From assembly GCA_030247855.1 (NCBI GenBank), contig JAPDRN010000019.1, positions 307,228-371,227 on the forward strand: a stretch of 64,000 nt of DNA. Direction: 5' to 3'. The position numbers and the translations under genes were made by a program. The stretch comes from Knufia peltigerae (Eukaryota; Ascomycota; Eurotiomycetes; Chaetothyriales; Trichomeriaceae). Each line of letters opens with the position of its first letter. Position 1 is the stretch's first letter. This document shows, one piece after another, positions 9,954-22,216 of the stretch. The notes under the pieces are model-generated. The model was not told where the DNA came from. It did no database searches and saw only the letters and a program-made list of their open reading frames with translations.

Positions 9954-11867
9954 CTAGCCTATGATCGTCGCATCGGCACCGCAGCCGTTGTAGCCCTGCT
10001 GCTGCCAGATCTTGACGCTCTTGACTTGCATGGACGGGCCGTTTTTGTTCTGCCAAGTAGGATACCATTGGTCTCTCGAGTCCCAAAACTGCTTCCGTGC
10101 AAACGGACTCGAGTTCTCCCAGGGCTTGTCGGCCAATCCGTCGCGGAACCAACCGTTCGTCCCACCGACGGCCACGTCGAGGATAAGGAAGAAGTCCCGG
10201 TCGAAGGGGGCGGCCTTTGTGCCGTTTGCCCAAATGTTGCCCGGCGTGCCCAGGCTCAGAGTCGAAAACCCTCCAAAGTCCCAAAAGGACCTGGAGAACC
10301 GTTGATAGAGAACCTGCAGCAACCGGCTGTCCAGGTAGGTGTACATGTACTCGTCAGTCCATTCCAGGCCAAACGTGTGGAACTCTTCGGAAAAAGTCGA
10401 ATGGAGCGCCCGTTCCTTTTTGTACGTTCGCCACCAGCCATCATTCGCCATGTTTGGACCCCAGTGGAGGGTGGAGGAGATGACATTGTTGCCGCTGAGA
10501 GGATACGTCCAGTTGTTCCCCCTACTTTCCGCCATATCGATCTCACCACTGGCAGGCCAGACACCGTAATCCGAATTAGTCGGGAAAAGCCAAATGCCCG
10601 GCCAGAGCCAGTCCCCTTCAGGCAACTTGGCCACCACCTCGATTCGGCCAAATCGTATGTTGGCCCCCGGGCTCGTGTTGATACGTCCGGATTTGACGGG
10701 GTTGATTACAGTGCCGTTTGTGGTGTTTGTCACGGACACACAGTTATCCCAGCCCGTTGTGGTGCAAGTCCCTCGGTCAAACAGATTTAGACTGACATTA
10801 TGGGTCATGAGATACTCGTCTTGGAGGGTAGGTGTGATGTGGAGCATGTGGTCTTGGATGTAGACGTTTTCCTCGTCACCGGTCGTCTCGTCGAATTGAC
10901 CGTTGCCGAAGCCACCGACCTGGACCTCCTGTAGCCAGATGGACTTGTTAAGATGCTGCGAACTGAAATCGTCCTCGTAGATGAGGCAATACTTGTGTAC
11001 GGGAACATTTCTGTAGCCGACCCATACGTTGATAGCTGCGACACACAATCCGAGGAAGAGACCGCCGACAGGGACGATACTCAGCCATTTCTGTCGAGGG
11101 TCCTTCTTTTTCCGAAGCCACGAGACATCTCTGTCCTTGGCCTTAACTCGGCGAGATCGAAAGTACACGCCGGGTCGGACGGAATGCTTTTCTTCAACCC
11201 GAATAACGGGGTTCGCCTCTGGAAGCTGCGGGTCCACTGAACTTCGGGTCTTTTGTAGTGGGTGGCAAATAATGCCAAAGTCGACATCTTTTGCTGGCGA
11301 CTTATCGGATTCCCCACTGCGAGAATAGTCTTGGTTGTTTTCCTTCTCGCGTGCCTCGAGAATCCCCTCGGCCGAGGAGGAACGTTTGACGTTGGCGTTA
11401 TCTTGGGCTCGTTCCGGGCCCTCTTGCCTCCCCCAAAATTTGAAAACCTTGAGTTTATGAACAAGCCCCCTAGTGACACTAGAGGGTTTAGACGAATCTG
11501 GTTCCCGGCTGACTGAGGGGTCTGAGGCCTTGTGGTTTGACGTCAAAGGATAGGAATACGAGGCAAGCGAGGGCCCGTGTTTATGGCCCGCGTTTCGCGT
11601 TGCATCAGACGGATGTGAAGGATATGGGACGGCGACGCCGATGGTTCTGGAGGTTACCTCTTGAAGTAGAGACTCTGCCCGTTCAATGCTTGTGCCAGTC
11701 TCAGATTCAGGCCGAGTTTCTGATTGTCCATTGATGTTCTTCTCCTGGTCCTGACCACTTTCGACACTGCGAAGACTGCCTGGTCTTGTTGCGAATTCTG
11801 TTGTACTTGACTGCGCCGAGTCGGTTGGGGTTGGATCACGAAATGGATCCTCGTTCGAAGCTGACAT
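9954..11867 (-). CDS. Membrane-anchored GH16-family glucanase/transglycosylase-like protein
   Basis: The 637-aa single-exon protein has a Ser/Thr/Pro-rich cytosolic N-terminus of about 255 residues. One membrane segment (WLSIVPVGGLFLGLCVAAINVWV) near residues 260-283 marks a type II topology. The lumenal or extracellular GH16 domain follows, starting near YCLIYEDDFSS. The catalytic signature GEIDMAE places the nucleophile at about E442, the assisting Asp at 444 and the acid/base at E447. Conserved WPGIWLFP and STLHWGP blocks and several N-x-S/T sites support a secreted orientation. Related fungal proteins act on, or resemble enzymes for, beta-1,3(4)-glucans in the wall; the exact linkage is not readable here. 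It lies head-to-head, at 2.3 kb, with a GT2 synthase-like gene. Confidence 0.88.
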   Translation of the reverse strand: MSASNEDPFRDPTPTDSAQSSTTEFATRPGSLRSVESGQDQEKNINGQSETRPESETGTSIERAESLLQEVTSRTIGVAVPYPSHPSDATRNAGHKHGPSLASYSYPLTSNHKASDPSVSREPDSSKPSSVTRGLVHKLKVFKFWGRQEGPERAQDNANVKRSSSAEGILEAREKENNQDYSRSGESDKSPAKDVDFGIICHPLQKTRSSVDPQLPEANPVIRVEEKHSVRPGVYFRSRRVKAKDRDVSWLRKKKDPRQKWLSIVPVGGLFLGLCVAAINVWVGYRNVPVHKYCLIYEDDFSSQHLNKSIWLQEVQVGGFGNGQFDETTGDEENVYIQDHMLHITPTLQDEYLMTHNVSLNLFDRGTCTTTGWDNCVSVTNTTNGTVINPVKSGRINTSPGANIRFGRIEVVAKLPEGDWLWPGIWLFPTNSDYGVWPASGEIDMAESRGNNWTYPLSGNNVISSTLHWGPNMANDGWWRTYKKERALHSTFSEEFHTFGLEWTDEYMYTYLDSRLLQVLYQRFSRSFWDFGGFSTLSLGTPGNIWANGTKAAPFDRDFFLILDVAVGGTNGWFRDGLADKPWENSSPFARKQFWDSRDQWYPTWQNKNGPSMQVKSVKIWQQQGYNGCGADATIIG

Positions 11868-14146
11868 TTTTGCGATTTGAAACTGCTATTTTCTTGTATG
11901 ACCATACTTTTGCCAGCATAACTATGGGCTTCGTGGAATTTATCACATCAAGTACTTTGAACGTGGTTGAAGAGGGACACATACCGCACGAGCGCACGGA
12001 CAGCATAAGCATGTCTCTTCCCAGCAGGCTCTGTGCAACCATCAGGCCTGCCTGCGATAAGCTCGACATGATATCTGCATCTGACTTCCTGGCATTCAAG
12101 AAGACACCATGCGCGCAAGAGCCATGGAATGACTTGGTTCGGGCGAGCTAGTCTTCGCTTCGAGTGAGACGGTGGACGGATTGAGAATATCCAGAGCCAA
12201 TAGTCTGGCGAAGTGCTCAATAACAAAACGACACAATCAGGTGACAGAGGGGTTAGTCTCTAGCAATGTCTTGAGGGAGTCTAAATCCGCGCATAACTGT
12301 ATACTGGCCCCTGCCGTACATCTAATATCGGGAATGGACCCTCCCCGTTAACAAAGGGTATCCCTGCTACGCACAGACGACACATTTGGGAATGTGCATG
12401 GTATGTGCCTCGCAAAGGGCCCACTCAGCACGTTGTGCCGTACATTCTAGCGTGTCCAAGAGATGCAACACGAGGACTCACAGACGCCACGGCGGAAGTG
12501 GCTGTTTGACATACAGTACTTGAGGCATGCTTCTCTCAACGACACTACCCCAGCGGACGAGAAGCCATGCTTGGATTCCACAATTCAAGATCCATTGATC
12601 GAACACAGCATCGCTCTGGGGTGTTTTGGAATCCGACGACCGTGTGTTACCGTTGAAAAGGACTGTGCGTCAAATTTCCTGGTGTAGTGACTATCAGTTA
12701 TGGTTGTAGCGACGTAAAGAGAGTTAGATAGACTAACTACAAGCGAAAGAAGGACTCGCCGTTATATGTACGTAAGAACATGTGAACCACTGCAACAGTC
12801 GGAAACAACATCGCACAGGTACCTAGGCGATCGCGCTGCGAGACATTGAAACATCGGCGCGAAGATGCAGTGCACTGCCTCATGAGTAACGGGAACAGGA
12901 AAGGCTGGGTTATCACTCGGACGCCATTGATACGTGTCGAGATGCCAATGAAAGATGAGTGATCGTTGACATTTATGGGTGGTTCCTACTAAGTGTTATG
13001 CATGGTGCCTCAAGTTCGAATTAGGTATAGCCAAGACCTCAAAGCATCCTCCAAAATGACCGCTATGCCTAATCAGGTCGACTGTCATTTCGCCGTTAAA
13101 CAACACCGATGGAACCCGATATCAATGCTGCGAACCAACTCGCACGGACCGATGCTAACAAGCACTTGCAACAACATCAGCGATATGCGAAATTTCCCGT
13201 CTGGCGATATCCCGGCGATACTGGTGAATACTGAGTGGAGCACGCAAAGCGCCCTCACAAGAAGATGCATTCGACCTTGAAGATGGACCGAATTGATGCA
13301 TACTGTTCCTCTGCGCGAGACCCTAAAACAAGAAAGCGATCTCCCTCTGAAGCGTTCATTGCCTGTACTTATGAGAAGGATCTCCCGGAAATGCACTGAA
13401 GGAGCCCAGTGAAAAGCAGAATGCATGGTCACTGATCTACGGCTAAGTTGCTAGCAGCATTCTAATGCGAGGCTGGACCGGGTAACGAGGCCAATGTTTT
13501 CGGATCTTATCCTCAATGCAGCTTGGTGGGCCAGAGCCGCGTCAACGCCTGCTACGGACTACAGAGTGGTAGTACTGTACAATGGCAACCACCGTCTATT
13601 ACTTCCGGACTAGGACAGGCAAGATCGGTTACAGGCTTCACTAGGCGGTGTAGCACCTGGCAACTATTGCCATGCAAGCGATCACCTTTTCGCCTAGCTA
13701 GCCGGATTTTCCCTACCCGAGAATCTACTCGATCCGACCGCTGGTCCACGACAGACCAGCCAGCAATCGAAAATAAACGCTAAGTTCAATACGAGTATAG
13801 ACTCTGCCCTTCTAGGCTCTGGAACGAGCACGTACCACCAAAGGCTTCCAAAGATGGCAGAGTTGATTCGAAAGAGGACAAGGGGAACCAGATCTGTTGT
13901 CTCGCATTATGCATGTGGCGGTGATCAAAGCGCAACATCATGCAACAAGTACTCGGGGACAAGTCTGCGGAAGTTCTGGGTTCCGTCTAGGCCAAAAGAT
14001 AGGTTTTCCAGATATTCAGTGCGCGGAGATGCAGGAAAGGGTATTATTGATAGAGACATGACAAAAAGAGGCCAGTCCACGGCTGCTTTTCATGCCAGCT
14101 TCAGCGGCTGGGCCTCTGCATCTAATCAGCTTTCATCACAGGTCTG
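11868..14146. other. Long (2.3 kb) gene-free divergent region between GH16 and GT2 genes
   Basis: All open frames here are short (under about 120 codons) and have no recognisable protein character. The region presumably carries both promoters. It holds one TACCTAGGC word (12820-12828). I see no tRNA, no repeat and no transposon remnant. A non-coding transcript or an unusually large regulatory region is possible but not shown. Confidence 0.5.
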
Positions 14147-16961
14147 ATGGCGAGTCCACCGAGAACACCACGCAGGTTGCAAAAGCGCAGGCCGACGCCC
14201 ATACAGCCTCCAAATACACCCCAGAACGAGCTCTCGGAACGAGCATCGCCGTCAAAGGCAACCCTTCGAGATGGCATATCGCCGGACTTCGCTGTGGTGT
14301 CTCAGGAAGATGGGTCAGAGTCCTTGCCGGATACGCCGTTCACTTCGCCAACCGCCCATTTGAGCGTTCAGCGAGAATCACAAATTGACAAGTTCAAATT
14401 TGAGGTCCGACTTCTTTACTTGCGTCAACAACAGCTCCAGAATCGCTGGGCAGACGAGGAATCAGGGGAGGGCGTCTTGTTGAAGACTGGCAAGGGCAAT
14501 TACATTTCTCAACCTCGCGAACTTGCTGATGCCTGTGGCGGGTTTTCCGAGCAGATGAGGAAGCTGAATGTCAAGGTAATACGCACTTGGGTCTTTGATC
14601 CATATACGGACCGTACAGCCTGACAATTTTACCTAGGTAGCCATGACGGTCAAGACGCCCGTGATCGAAACGTTTCTCGCGACGTACAAACCGCAATATG
14701 TTCCTTATACCCAAGGCCAACGGATCAGCATCATTGACTCTATCGACCAAGTGTGTCAAGCGCATAGGCACCATTACGCAGTATTTGTCCGGGGCGCAGG
14801 ATTGCTTGCAGTATGGGATGAGGATGCAGTTGAGATTACCGACCGTGCCACTCGCATTGAGAAGCATCTGGTCGACCTGGTGTGGGCGATGAGCTCCGAA
14901 CAAGAGAGTGACATACACACAAAAGAGTCTTTTGAACAGCCTGCGAGAGAGGAATCGAAGGCTCCTGTGGTTGCTACACCCCAACCGCTTCCTGCCATAT
15001 CAGAAAAAGATGCAGAGACCGGTGCTCCCGAGGCGCCTCGGCAGACACTGTTGTGGCAGGCCTTGGTGGTTGGCTGCGCCGGGTGCCTCACCATTTTCTG
15101 CCTCTCGATAGGGTGGAGGGCTTTGGCAGTCGAGATCAAATACGACCACAGCTGGACTCGAATATTGCTGGTGATTGTATCGCCACTCCAGTTATGGCTG
15201 GGATGGTTCTTCTTCATGACCGTATGCACCACCATCGCCCAGCTCGTCGGCCCGGTCAAACAAGTCTTTCAGAATTCCAAGTTCTACTCGGCCGTCCCCA
15301 CGAAGCGTCTCCGAGACAATCTCCCGCACGTGACGATCCAGTGCCCCGTGTACAAGGAGGGCCTCGACACTGTCATCATTCCTACTGTGGTGTCGGTCAA
15401 CAAGGCCATCTCCACGTACGAGCTACAGGGCGGGAGTGCCAGTATCTTTGTCAACGACGACGGCATGCAGCTTATTCCCGAAGAAGAAGCGAGACGCCGG
15501 GTCCAATTTTACGAAGACAACAACATCGGCTGGGTCGCTCGACCCAAACACGCACCAAATGGAGACTCCAATGGGCAGAATGTCTTTGTCCGAGCTGGGA
15601 AATTCAAAAAGGCTTCCAACATGAACTACTGTCTCAGCGTCAGCAGCCGAGTCGAAGACAAGATGGCCGAAGTCGAGCGGACGCCCAACTGGACTCAAGA
15701 AGACGAAGATCAGCTGTACTCGTCGGCGTTCGAAGCCATCATCAAGGAAGATCAGGGCCGGACCTGGGGAGCAGGTAACATCCGCATGGGCGACTTTATC
15801 TTGATCATTGATTCAGACACCCGGGTCCCCGAGGACTGTCTTCTCGACGCCGTCTCCGAGATGACCGCGACTCCGGAAGTGGCCATCATCCAATTCATGT
15901 CGGGAGTTTTGAATGTCACGACGAGCTTTTTCGAGCGCGCCATTACCTTTTTCACGAATCTCGTCTATACCTCGATCCGGTTCGCCGTGGCCTGTGGCGA
16001 CGTGGCGCCGTTCGTCGGCCATAACGCGATGCTCCGGTGGTCCGCCCTTCAAGACGTTGCCTATGTCGATACCGACGGGACGGAAAAGTACTGGGCCGAG
16101 AACACGGTGTCGGAGGATTTCGACATGGCACTGCGGCTCCAGTCGCTCGGCTATGTCATTCGGTACAGCACTTACTGCGGCGACGGCTTCAAGGAGGGGG
16201 TCTCGTTGACCGTCTACGACGAACTGATCCGGTGGGAAAAGTACGCCTACGGCTGCGCCGAGTTACTCTTCCACCCCTTTTACAAGTGGCCCCTCCACGG
16301 CCCCGTCACGCCCTTGTTCCGCCGGTTCATCACGAGCCCCATCAGCTGGATGGGCAAGTTGACGATGATGTCCTACATCGGGACGTACTTCGCCATCGGC
16401 TCGGCCTGGGCTTTGACCCTCCTCAACTATTTCCTCCTGGGTTGGTTCAACGGCCACCTCGACAAGGACTACGCCGAGAGTTTCAACGTCTACTTCGGTC
16501 TGGTGATTGTCTTCCAAGGCGCCGGCACGGTGAGCCTCGCGGTTCTACGTTATCGCGTCGAAGGTCGCTCGCTGTTCAAATGTCTCTTGGAGAACATGAC
16601 TTGGATGTTGGTCCTCACGGTCTTCCTGGGTGGCATCTCCCTGCACGTCTCGGGCGCGCTGTTGTTTTACCTCTTCGGCATCGACATGTCCTGGGGAGCC
16701 ACGGCCAAAGAAGCCACCGACACGTCCTTTTTCAGGGAGATCCCGGTCATCATCAAAAAGTTCAAATTCACCTTTGTGTATTGTATCTTGTCGGTGGCCA
16801 TGATGATGGTGCTGGCGGGCATAGGGCCGCTCGGGAAGTTGGTGCCCGAGTTCTGGAGGATCAACAGTTTCATCGCCATCTACCCGCAGGCCATCATGAT
16901 CGCCATGCATTTCTTCCTGCCTCTGGCCTTGAATCCTGGGCTGATGCAATTTGCATTCTGA
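14147..16961 (+). CDS. Processive GT2 glycosyltransferase, cellulose/mixed-linkage-glucan synthase-like
   Basis: Two exons, 14147-14575 and 14637-16961, give 917 aa. The 61-nt intron ends in CCTAG at a TTACCTAGGTAG palindrome. The first 270 residues are hydrophilic and proline-rich at the start. Two membrane helices follow (about 280-305 and 312-340), then a GT2 catalytic domain: VNDDG at 415-419, DSDT at 535-538, GHNAMLRW, and a SEDFD in place of the usual TED. DELIRW stands where QxxRW is usual. At least five C-terminal membrane segments follow. The layout is that of synthases which polymerise and export a beta-linked polysaccharide at the plasma membrane. Fungal relatives include the Tft1/CelA mixed-linkage glucan synthases. 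The product cannot be told from sequence alone. Confidence 0.85.
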
Positions 16962-17724
16962 TCGTTTGAATTTTTTTTATTTTTTTTTTAAAAAAACAAT
17001 AATACTATTACTACCTTGGACGGGCTGATGGAGTTTTTGGGAAAACCACCGTCGAGTGGGAAAAGGGGAGTTGGGGGCTTTCCGTTTCCTATAAAGATTA
17101 TAAACCATGATACTCGGTATGATACAAGACGATTACAATCCACATTCAAGAGACCCTTTCCAATCAATCCGGTTGATTCATTGCAAGCCCTTATATTCCG
17201 TTGTCGTTGGCCGAACCATTACCATTGGTCCCAAGGGCATCTCATATAGTACCTAAGTAGACGATTTACTTTGTCCTTTTGAGTGCTGTTAACGTTCATT
17301 GGAGTCCGAGGGAAATTATTGATTCCCAAGCCGGTAAGGAATATATGCTCATTATATATTGATGACTGTCTCAGGTATTTCCAAACCCGTTTCCACCAAC
17401 GTTGTCCTATTAGTCCAATGCAAGCAACACAAACGCCGTGTATTTTGACCTTGAAATCGTAAAGATACCTGTTCTGCACCTAGCCCTCCAAGTTTCATCG
17501 TCACCAAAACACCGAGATTCAGCTTTCGAGAAGTCCGGCCGCAAGCGAGGATTTCCATAGGAAAATCACTTTGTGACCCAGGTCCAGCTGCTCTGAGGAG
17601 AACTTGCTAACATTCCGTGAGGATCTCGTTTCGGCTACCAATCTTGAAGGTTTGCAGCGACTGAGCCAAAGCGCGTGGACATCTTCTCTTGTCCCGTTTT
17701 TATCCAGCTTCAGTCCAACCCTTC
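16962..17724. other. Convergent 3' intergenic region between GT2 and KEI1 genes
   Basis: It begins with a T-run then A-run (about 16970-16997) just after the GT2 stop, a likely 3'-processing region. No protein-like frame was found in the rest. Confidence 0.55.
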
Positions 17725-18932
17725 TCACAAGTTCTGTGTTGGAACCTGCAACGTCTTCCCATCTTCTTTACCCTGCTGTAGATCAAGTCCGGCACTCGGC
17801 AAGGGAGGACCCGTCCCCGACCGTCGTCTCCTCTCCCGCTCCGCGAGTCCAGCGCCGGACTGGCTCTCAATCTTATTGAGCATGGTACCAAACTCGGTGC
17901 TTTTCCTGAACTTCATCCCTTGCATCCAGCTGTCGTCCTCGTCGTTGCCCAACCAATAACTCCGTCCGACGCTGACCATGGCACGACCGAGTTTCCCCTT
18001 CCACCCTCGACCTTGGGGTTTTGTTTCGGCGAATGGATTTTCCACCATGCCGGTTTCAGAATTTGCCGCAGCGGTACCAGCCTTCCCACCGTGATTAGTG
18101 GTGGACGCGATATGTTGCCTGACGACCATGCGTGCCCAGGCGAGAATGATCAGACAGAAATATGCTCGAATGGTCCAGAGCATGACAATGACACCGATGC
18201 TGTTCATGCTCTCCGTCCCCAACACGCCATCACCGATGCCGCTGCTCGCAGGGCTGTCGGCGGGGACACCGGCAGCAACGGCATCCTGTCCGGCAGTCAC
18301 GCCGGCAGCCGGGTTCGCGACGACCTCCACACGGCTCACATTCTTTTCCGGGCTGGTGAATCCTGAGGTGTCGTCCATCATCCCGTGTCCGGGTCCCTTT
18401 GAGCCACTGCTCTTGCCGTCGTGCTGCACAAGTACAAGAAACCACGTCACGGCAAAGGCCGCGGTGTATGCCGCGTTGATGACACTGTCCAGCACGTAGA
18501 ACCAAGCCAGCGCAAGACACTGGAGAGGGGTCTGTTTCCGGATGAACGGCGCCAGGTATGCCGTCAAGATCAAGCCCAGCACACTGTAGACGTACATGCT
18601 CAACTGGAATCCCGACAGGTGGTAGCCCGTGAACAAGGCCAGAATGCCGTAGAAGCCCGCGAGCTTGTTGATGAGGAGGGAGAGGGTGATGAGGGAAGCG
18701 CCGGTCGAGAGGGTCATGGTATAAAGGAAGCGCTACAACAGCAGAAAAGAGTCAGCTTATGGACTTCTACGAATCTTTCGATTATCGAGTCCCCCAACCG
18801 CAATGTGGGAAAATTCAGCAAAGTAAACCCAGGTCGGTTGATGCGGCGCAGGGTCTGAGAAAGAAAGAAACATCACATCATCACACATACCTTGGGCCTT
18901 CCTAGGCGGTGGAGATACGCAGAGATGCCCAT
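17725..18932 (-). CDS. kei1: Inositol phosphorylceramide synthase regulatory subunit Kei1
   Basis: Two exons, 18932-18891 (14 codons) and 18732-17725, give 349 aa. Seen: a leader MGISAYLHRLGRPK, then FLYTMTLSTGASLITLSLLINKLAGFYGILALFTG-like membrane helices. There are about four hydrophobic segments, with a glycine/serine/alanine-rich loop before the last (SIGVIVMLWTIRAYFCLIILAWARMVV). A conserved SYWLG-DEDD-W tail motif is followed by a basic, low-complexity C-terminus. Kei1 partners Aur1 in the Golgi to make inositol phosphorylceramide, an essential fungal sphingolipid step. The family match rests on the N-terminal helices and the SYWLG motif. The first exon is chosen because the helix-1 frame is preceded in phase by a good splice acceptor, and Kei1 proteins carry a short leader there. 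Confidence 0.85.
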
Positions 18933-19534
18933 CTTCGCGAGAGCAGGATCGCCGCCAAAACGTTTACACAGTCGCGCAATAATTCGTGTATTTCGACTTT
19001 TTGATTCCGTAAAAAGAACAAAGGAAGGATGTACTGTAAGGATGGAAAGAATGGGGAAATTAGAGATGAAACCGAGTCAAGGCTCCTCCCAAGGCGGCAG
19101 CGTTCGGATCGACAATGGGCGTGCATTAATCGACCGTGCGGGCCTTTTTTTGTGTCAGCCTCATTTCGCTATGATTTCATCGGCGTCATGTTTGCACAAG
19201 GCTGATTGTTGCTGGTGCATTACGGAGTACTCCCTACATCGATGGCCTTTATGCATTGTAAACTACAAAATCCTCCAAGAAAACATCACACGCTATTGCA
19301 AAGTACGGAATATTCATACTGTGTTCACCCATTCTATTTTATTCACTTGATTCTCTAGTTAGAATACAACAAAGTCGGTGGCCCATTTGTAACAAAATGC
19401 TAGAGCCATGCCTCGCCACCTGGGTACTCCGTAGAGATCTCGAGCTTGGTGACTCGCAACGCCAACCTTCTTCCACTTTCATTGCCATGCAGATACTGCA
19501 CCAGTTATCAATTACCCTATGTTGCACTCATGCC
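18933..19534. other. Intergenic: KEI1 promoter and CDC48 3' flank
   Basis: Contains the near-palindrome TACGGAGTACTCC at 19221-19233 and GTACTCCGTA at 19424-19433. No gene was seen. Confidence 0.55.
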
Positions 19535-22216
19535 TTAATCGTACAAGCTATCGTCGTTGCCAGCCTCTCCGAAACCATTGCCGTTGGCAGCTGCAGCAGT
19601 CTCCTCAGCAGATGGGAACTTGAAGAAAGCACTGCCACCACTCTGCTTCATGGCTTGAGCAAAGGCTTCGTATCGGCGGATCTCAACGTCACTGACTGAT
19701 CGTCGAGCAGCTTGCATGGCCTCTTCGAAATGAGCCTTGGTAAGTTCTGGCACGGGGTCATCCATGTCCTCGTCCATGGAGTCTTCACCAGCAGCTTCAC
19801 GCTCCTTTTGACGTTCGATATCAGCCGAAATGGACTGCTTGATTGCCAGCTTGACAGCACGTTGGGTAACGAAGCCCAAGTCGGCACCAGAGAAACCGTG
19901 GGTCTTGCTGGCAATGTAGTCGATATCGACATCTGGAGCAACTGGGGTCTTGCGAAGCTGAGCTCGCAGAATGGAAGCACGCGAGGCTTCATCTGGCAGA
20001 GGCACATAAACCAAGGTATCGAGACGACCAGGACGGCAAAGAGCATTGTCGAGCTGTTCGGGTCTGTTGGTGGCGCCAATGACGAAAACATTCTTCTTAG
20101 AAGTCATGCCGTCCATCTCGGTCAAAAGCTGGTTGACGACACGGTCAGAAGCACCACCAGCGTCGCCAACTGAACCACCTCGTGACTTGGCAATGGAATC
20201 GAGTTCATCAAGGAAAACAACGCAAGGAGCAGCTGCTCGGGCCTTGTCAAAGATGTCTCGGATGTTGCTTTCAGACTCTCCGAACCACATACTCAACAGC
20301 TCAGGACCCTTGACAGAGATAAAGTTTGCAGCGCATTCGTTGGCAACAGCCTTGGCAAGCATAGTCTTACCAGTACCCGGTGGACCATAGAACAGGACAC
20401 CACGGGACGGTGACAGACCAAACTTGAGGAATTTCTCTGGATGGTCGACAGGATACTGGACTGATTCGATGAGTTCGCGCTTGACACCCTCGAGGCCACC
20501 GATGTCGTCCCAGCGGACATTGGGCACTTCGACAACTGCGACTTCGCGGAGAGCCGAGGGGTTGGAAACACCAAGAGCGAATCGGAAGTTCTCCATGGTT
20601 ACACCAAGCGAGTCCAGAACTTCAGCGTCAATCGTGTCTTCATCAAGATCGATAAGATCCATCTTCTCACGAATCTGTTGCATGGCAGCTTCGGAGCAGA
20701 GAGAGGCAATATCCGAACCAACATAACCATGAGTCTCTGCTGCAATGGATTCAAGGTCGACATCTTCAGCCAGCTTCATGTTCTTGGTGTGGATCTGAAG
20801 AATTTCGAGACGCCCAGTTGGGTCAGGGATACCAATGTCGACCTCGCGATCGAAACGACCGAAACGTCTAAGCGCGGGGTCAATCGAGTTGGGTCGATTG
20901 GTGGCAGCCATGACGACAACATTAGAACGAGCCTTCATACCGTCCATTAGGGTAAGCAATTGCGAGACGACACGTCGCTCGACTTCGCCGTTGGTCTTTT
21001 CTCGCTTGGGAGCAATGGAGTCGATTTCATCAATGAAGATGATGGCGGGCGAGTTCTTTTCCGCTTCCTCGAATGCCTTTCTTAGGTTGGATTCTGATTC
21101 ACCGGCCATCTTTGACATGATTTCGGGACCGTTGATCAAGAAAAAGAAGGCACCAGTCTCGTTGGCCACGGCTCGAGCCATCAACGTCTTACCGGTACCA
21201 GGAGGACCGTACATGAGGATACCTCTGGGAGGCTTGATACCGATAGACTTGAAGAGCTGCGGATGTCTAAGTGGCAGTTCCACGAGTTCTCGGATCTGGG
21301 CCATTTGTTTTCTGCAACCACCGATATCATCGTAGCCGACCTCGTTCAGGTTGCCTTCCTCATCTTCTCGCTGGATAGGCTCGCCTTCGCAGTGGATGAC
21401 TGTATCTTGCGCCACGATACCATATTCCGGAGGGTCCACCTCTACGACCTTGAATTCCACCTGTCGCATACTCGCTCGGACAGTGAAGAGATCTCCCTGT
21501 CGGACGGGACGGTAGGCTTCGCGGAAGTATGGTGCAAGGAAGACGTCAAAGAGAGATCCAGTTAGACCCTCGATTGTGTCGGCAATAGGAAGGACGGCAA
21601 TTCGCTTGGCCTGGGATATTCGTTAGTACTGCGACCGTTTTATGTATGCAGAAAGTGGTGGACTCACATATTTGATATCAGGGCAAGGGTGTACGGTGAT
21701 GATATCGCCGTGCTTGACTCTCAAGTTGTGACGGACCACGCGGTTGATTCGAGCGCTTCCATCATCGAGATCGTCATCGGCAAGGACGATAAGGACGGTG
21801 TCTTTTCGCTTCTTGCCCTTGACAAGCACTGTATCTCCTCTAAAGAGCTGTAACGTCTCCATAGTATTGTTGGAAAGAGCAATAATCGAGTTGTCATCGT
21901 TGGTGGCGTCCGTGACACTGCGGTCAATTTGTCAGCTTCGCGTTTCGTCACCTGTTGTTCTCGCATCTTACATCAATGAGTTTGGCTTCTTCTTCTTCTT
22001 GAGGATCGCAGTTGAGGTATCAAGCTCCTGGAAAGCTGTCAGTATCGAGTTCGCCACGCCTGTCGTTGATGTGACCCTTACTTCTTTCTTCTCTGCGCCC
22101 GAGGCATCACTGTTTCAGTCAGTTTGACGGTCTTGAGATGTGTTCCGAGCAAGGACATACTTCAGGTTCACCTTGTGGTGCGGTTTGTGCTGAGAGTGGT
22201 CTGGTTGATCAGACAT
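19535..22216 (-). CDS. cdc48: AAA+ ATPase Cdc48/p97/VCP
   Basis: Five exons: 22216-22161, 22109-22082, 22027-21972, 21917-21668 and 21610-19535, giving 821 aa, the normal Cdc48 length. Order: a short variable N-terminus, the N domain (double-psi barrel, RGDTVLVKGKKRKDTV), D1 with GPPGTGKT at about 265 and IIFIDEIDSIAPKRE, then D2 with a second GPPGTGKT and VVFLDELDSIAKSRGG plus SRH arginines in both rings. The C-terminus is DDSLYD, close to the usual DDDLY tail. Cdc48 unfolds ubiquitylated proteins with Ufd1-Npl4 in ERAD, ribosome quality control and chromatin extraction. Introns cluster in the N-terminal 130 residues; all junctions are in phase and restore the family sequence. Confidence 0.97.

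Noticed and set aside
10026..10790. 254-codon plus-strand frame opposite the GH16 gene
   Set aside because: It is antisense to a well-supported GH16 catalytic domain and has no recognised motif.
16037..16969. 310-codon plus-strand frame within the GT2 gene
   Set aside because: Out-of-frame shadow of the GC-rich GT2 membrane region; Arg/Pro/His-rich without domain features.
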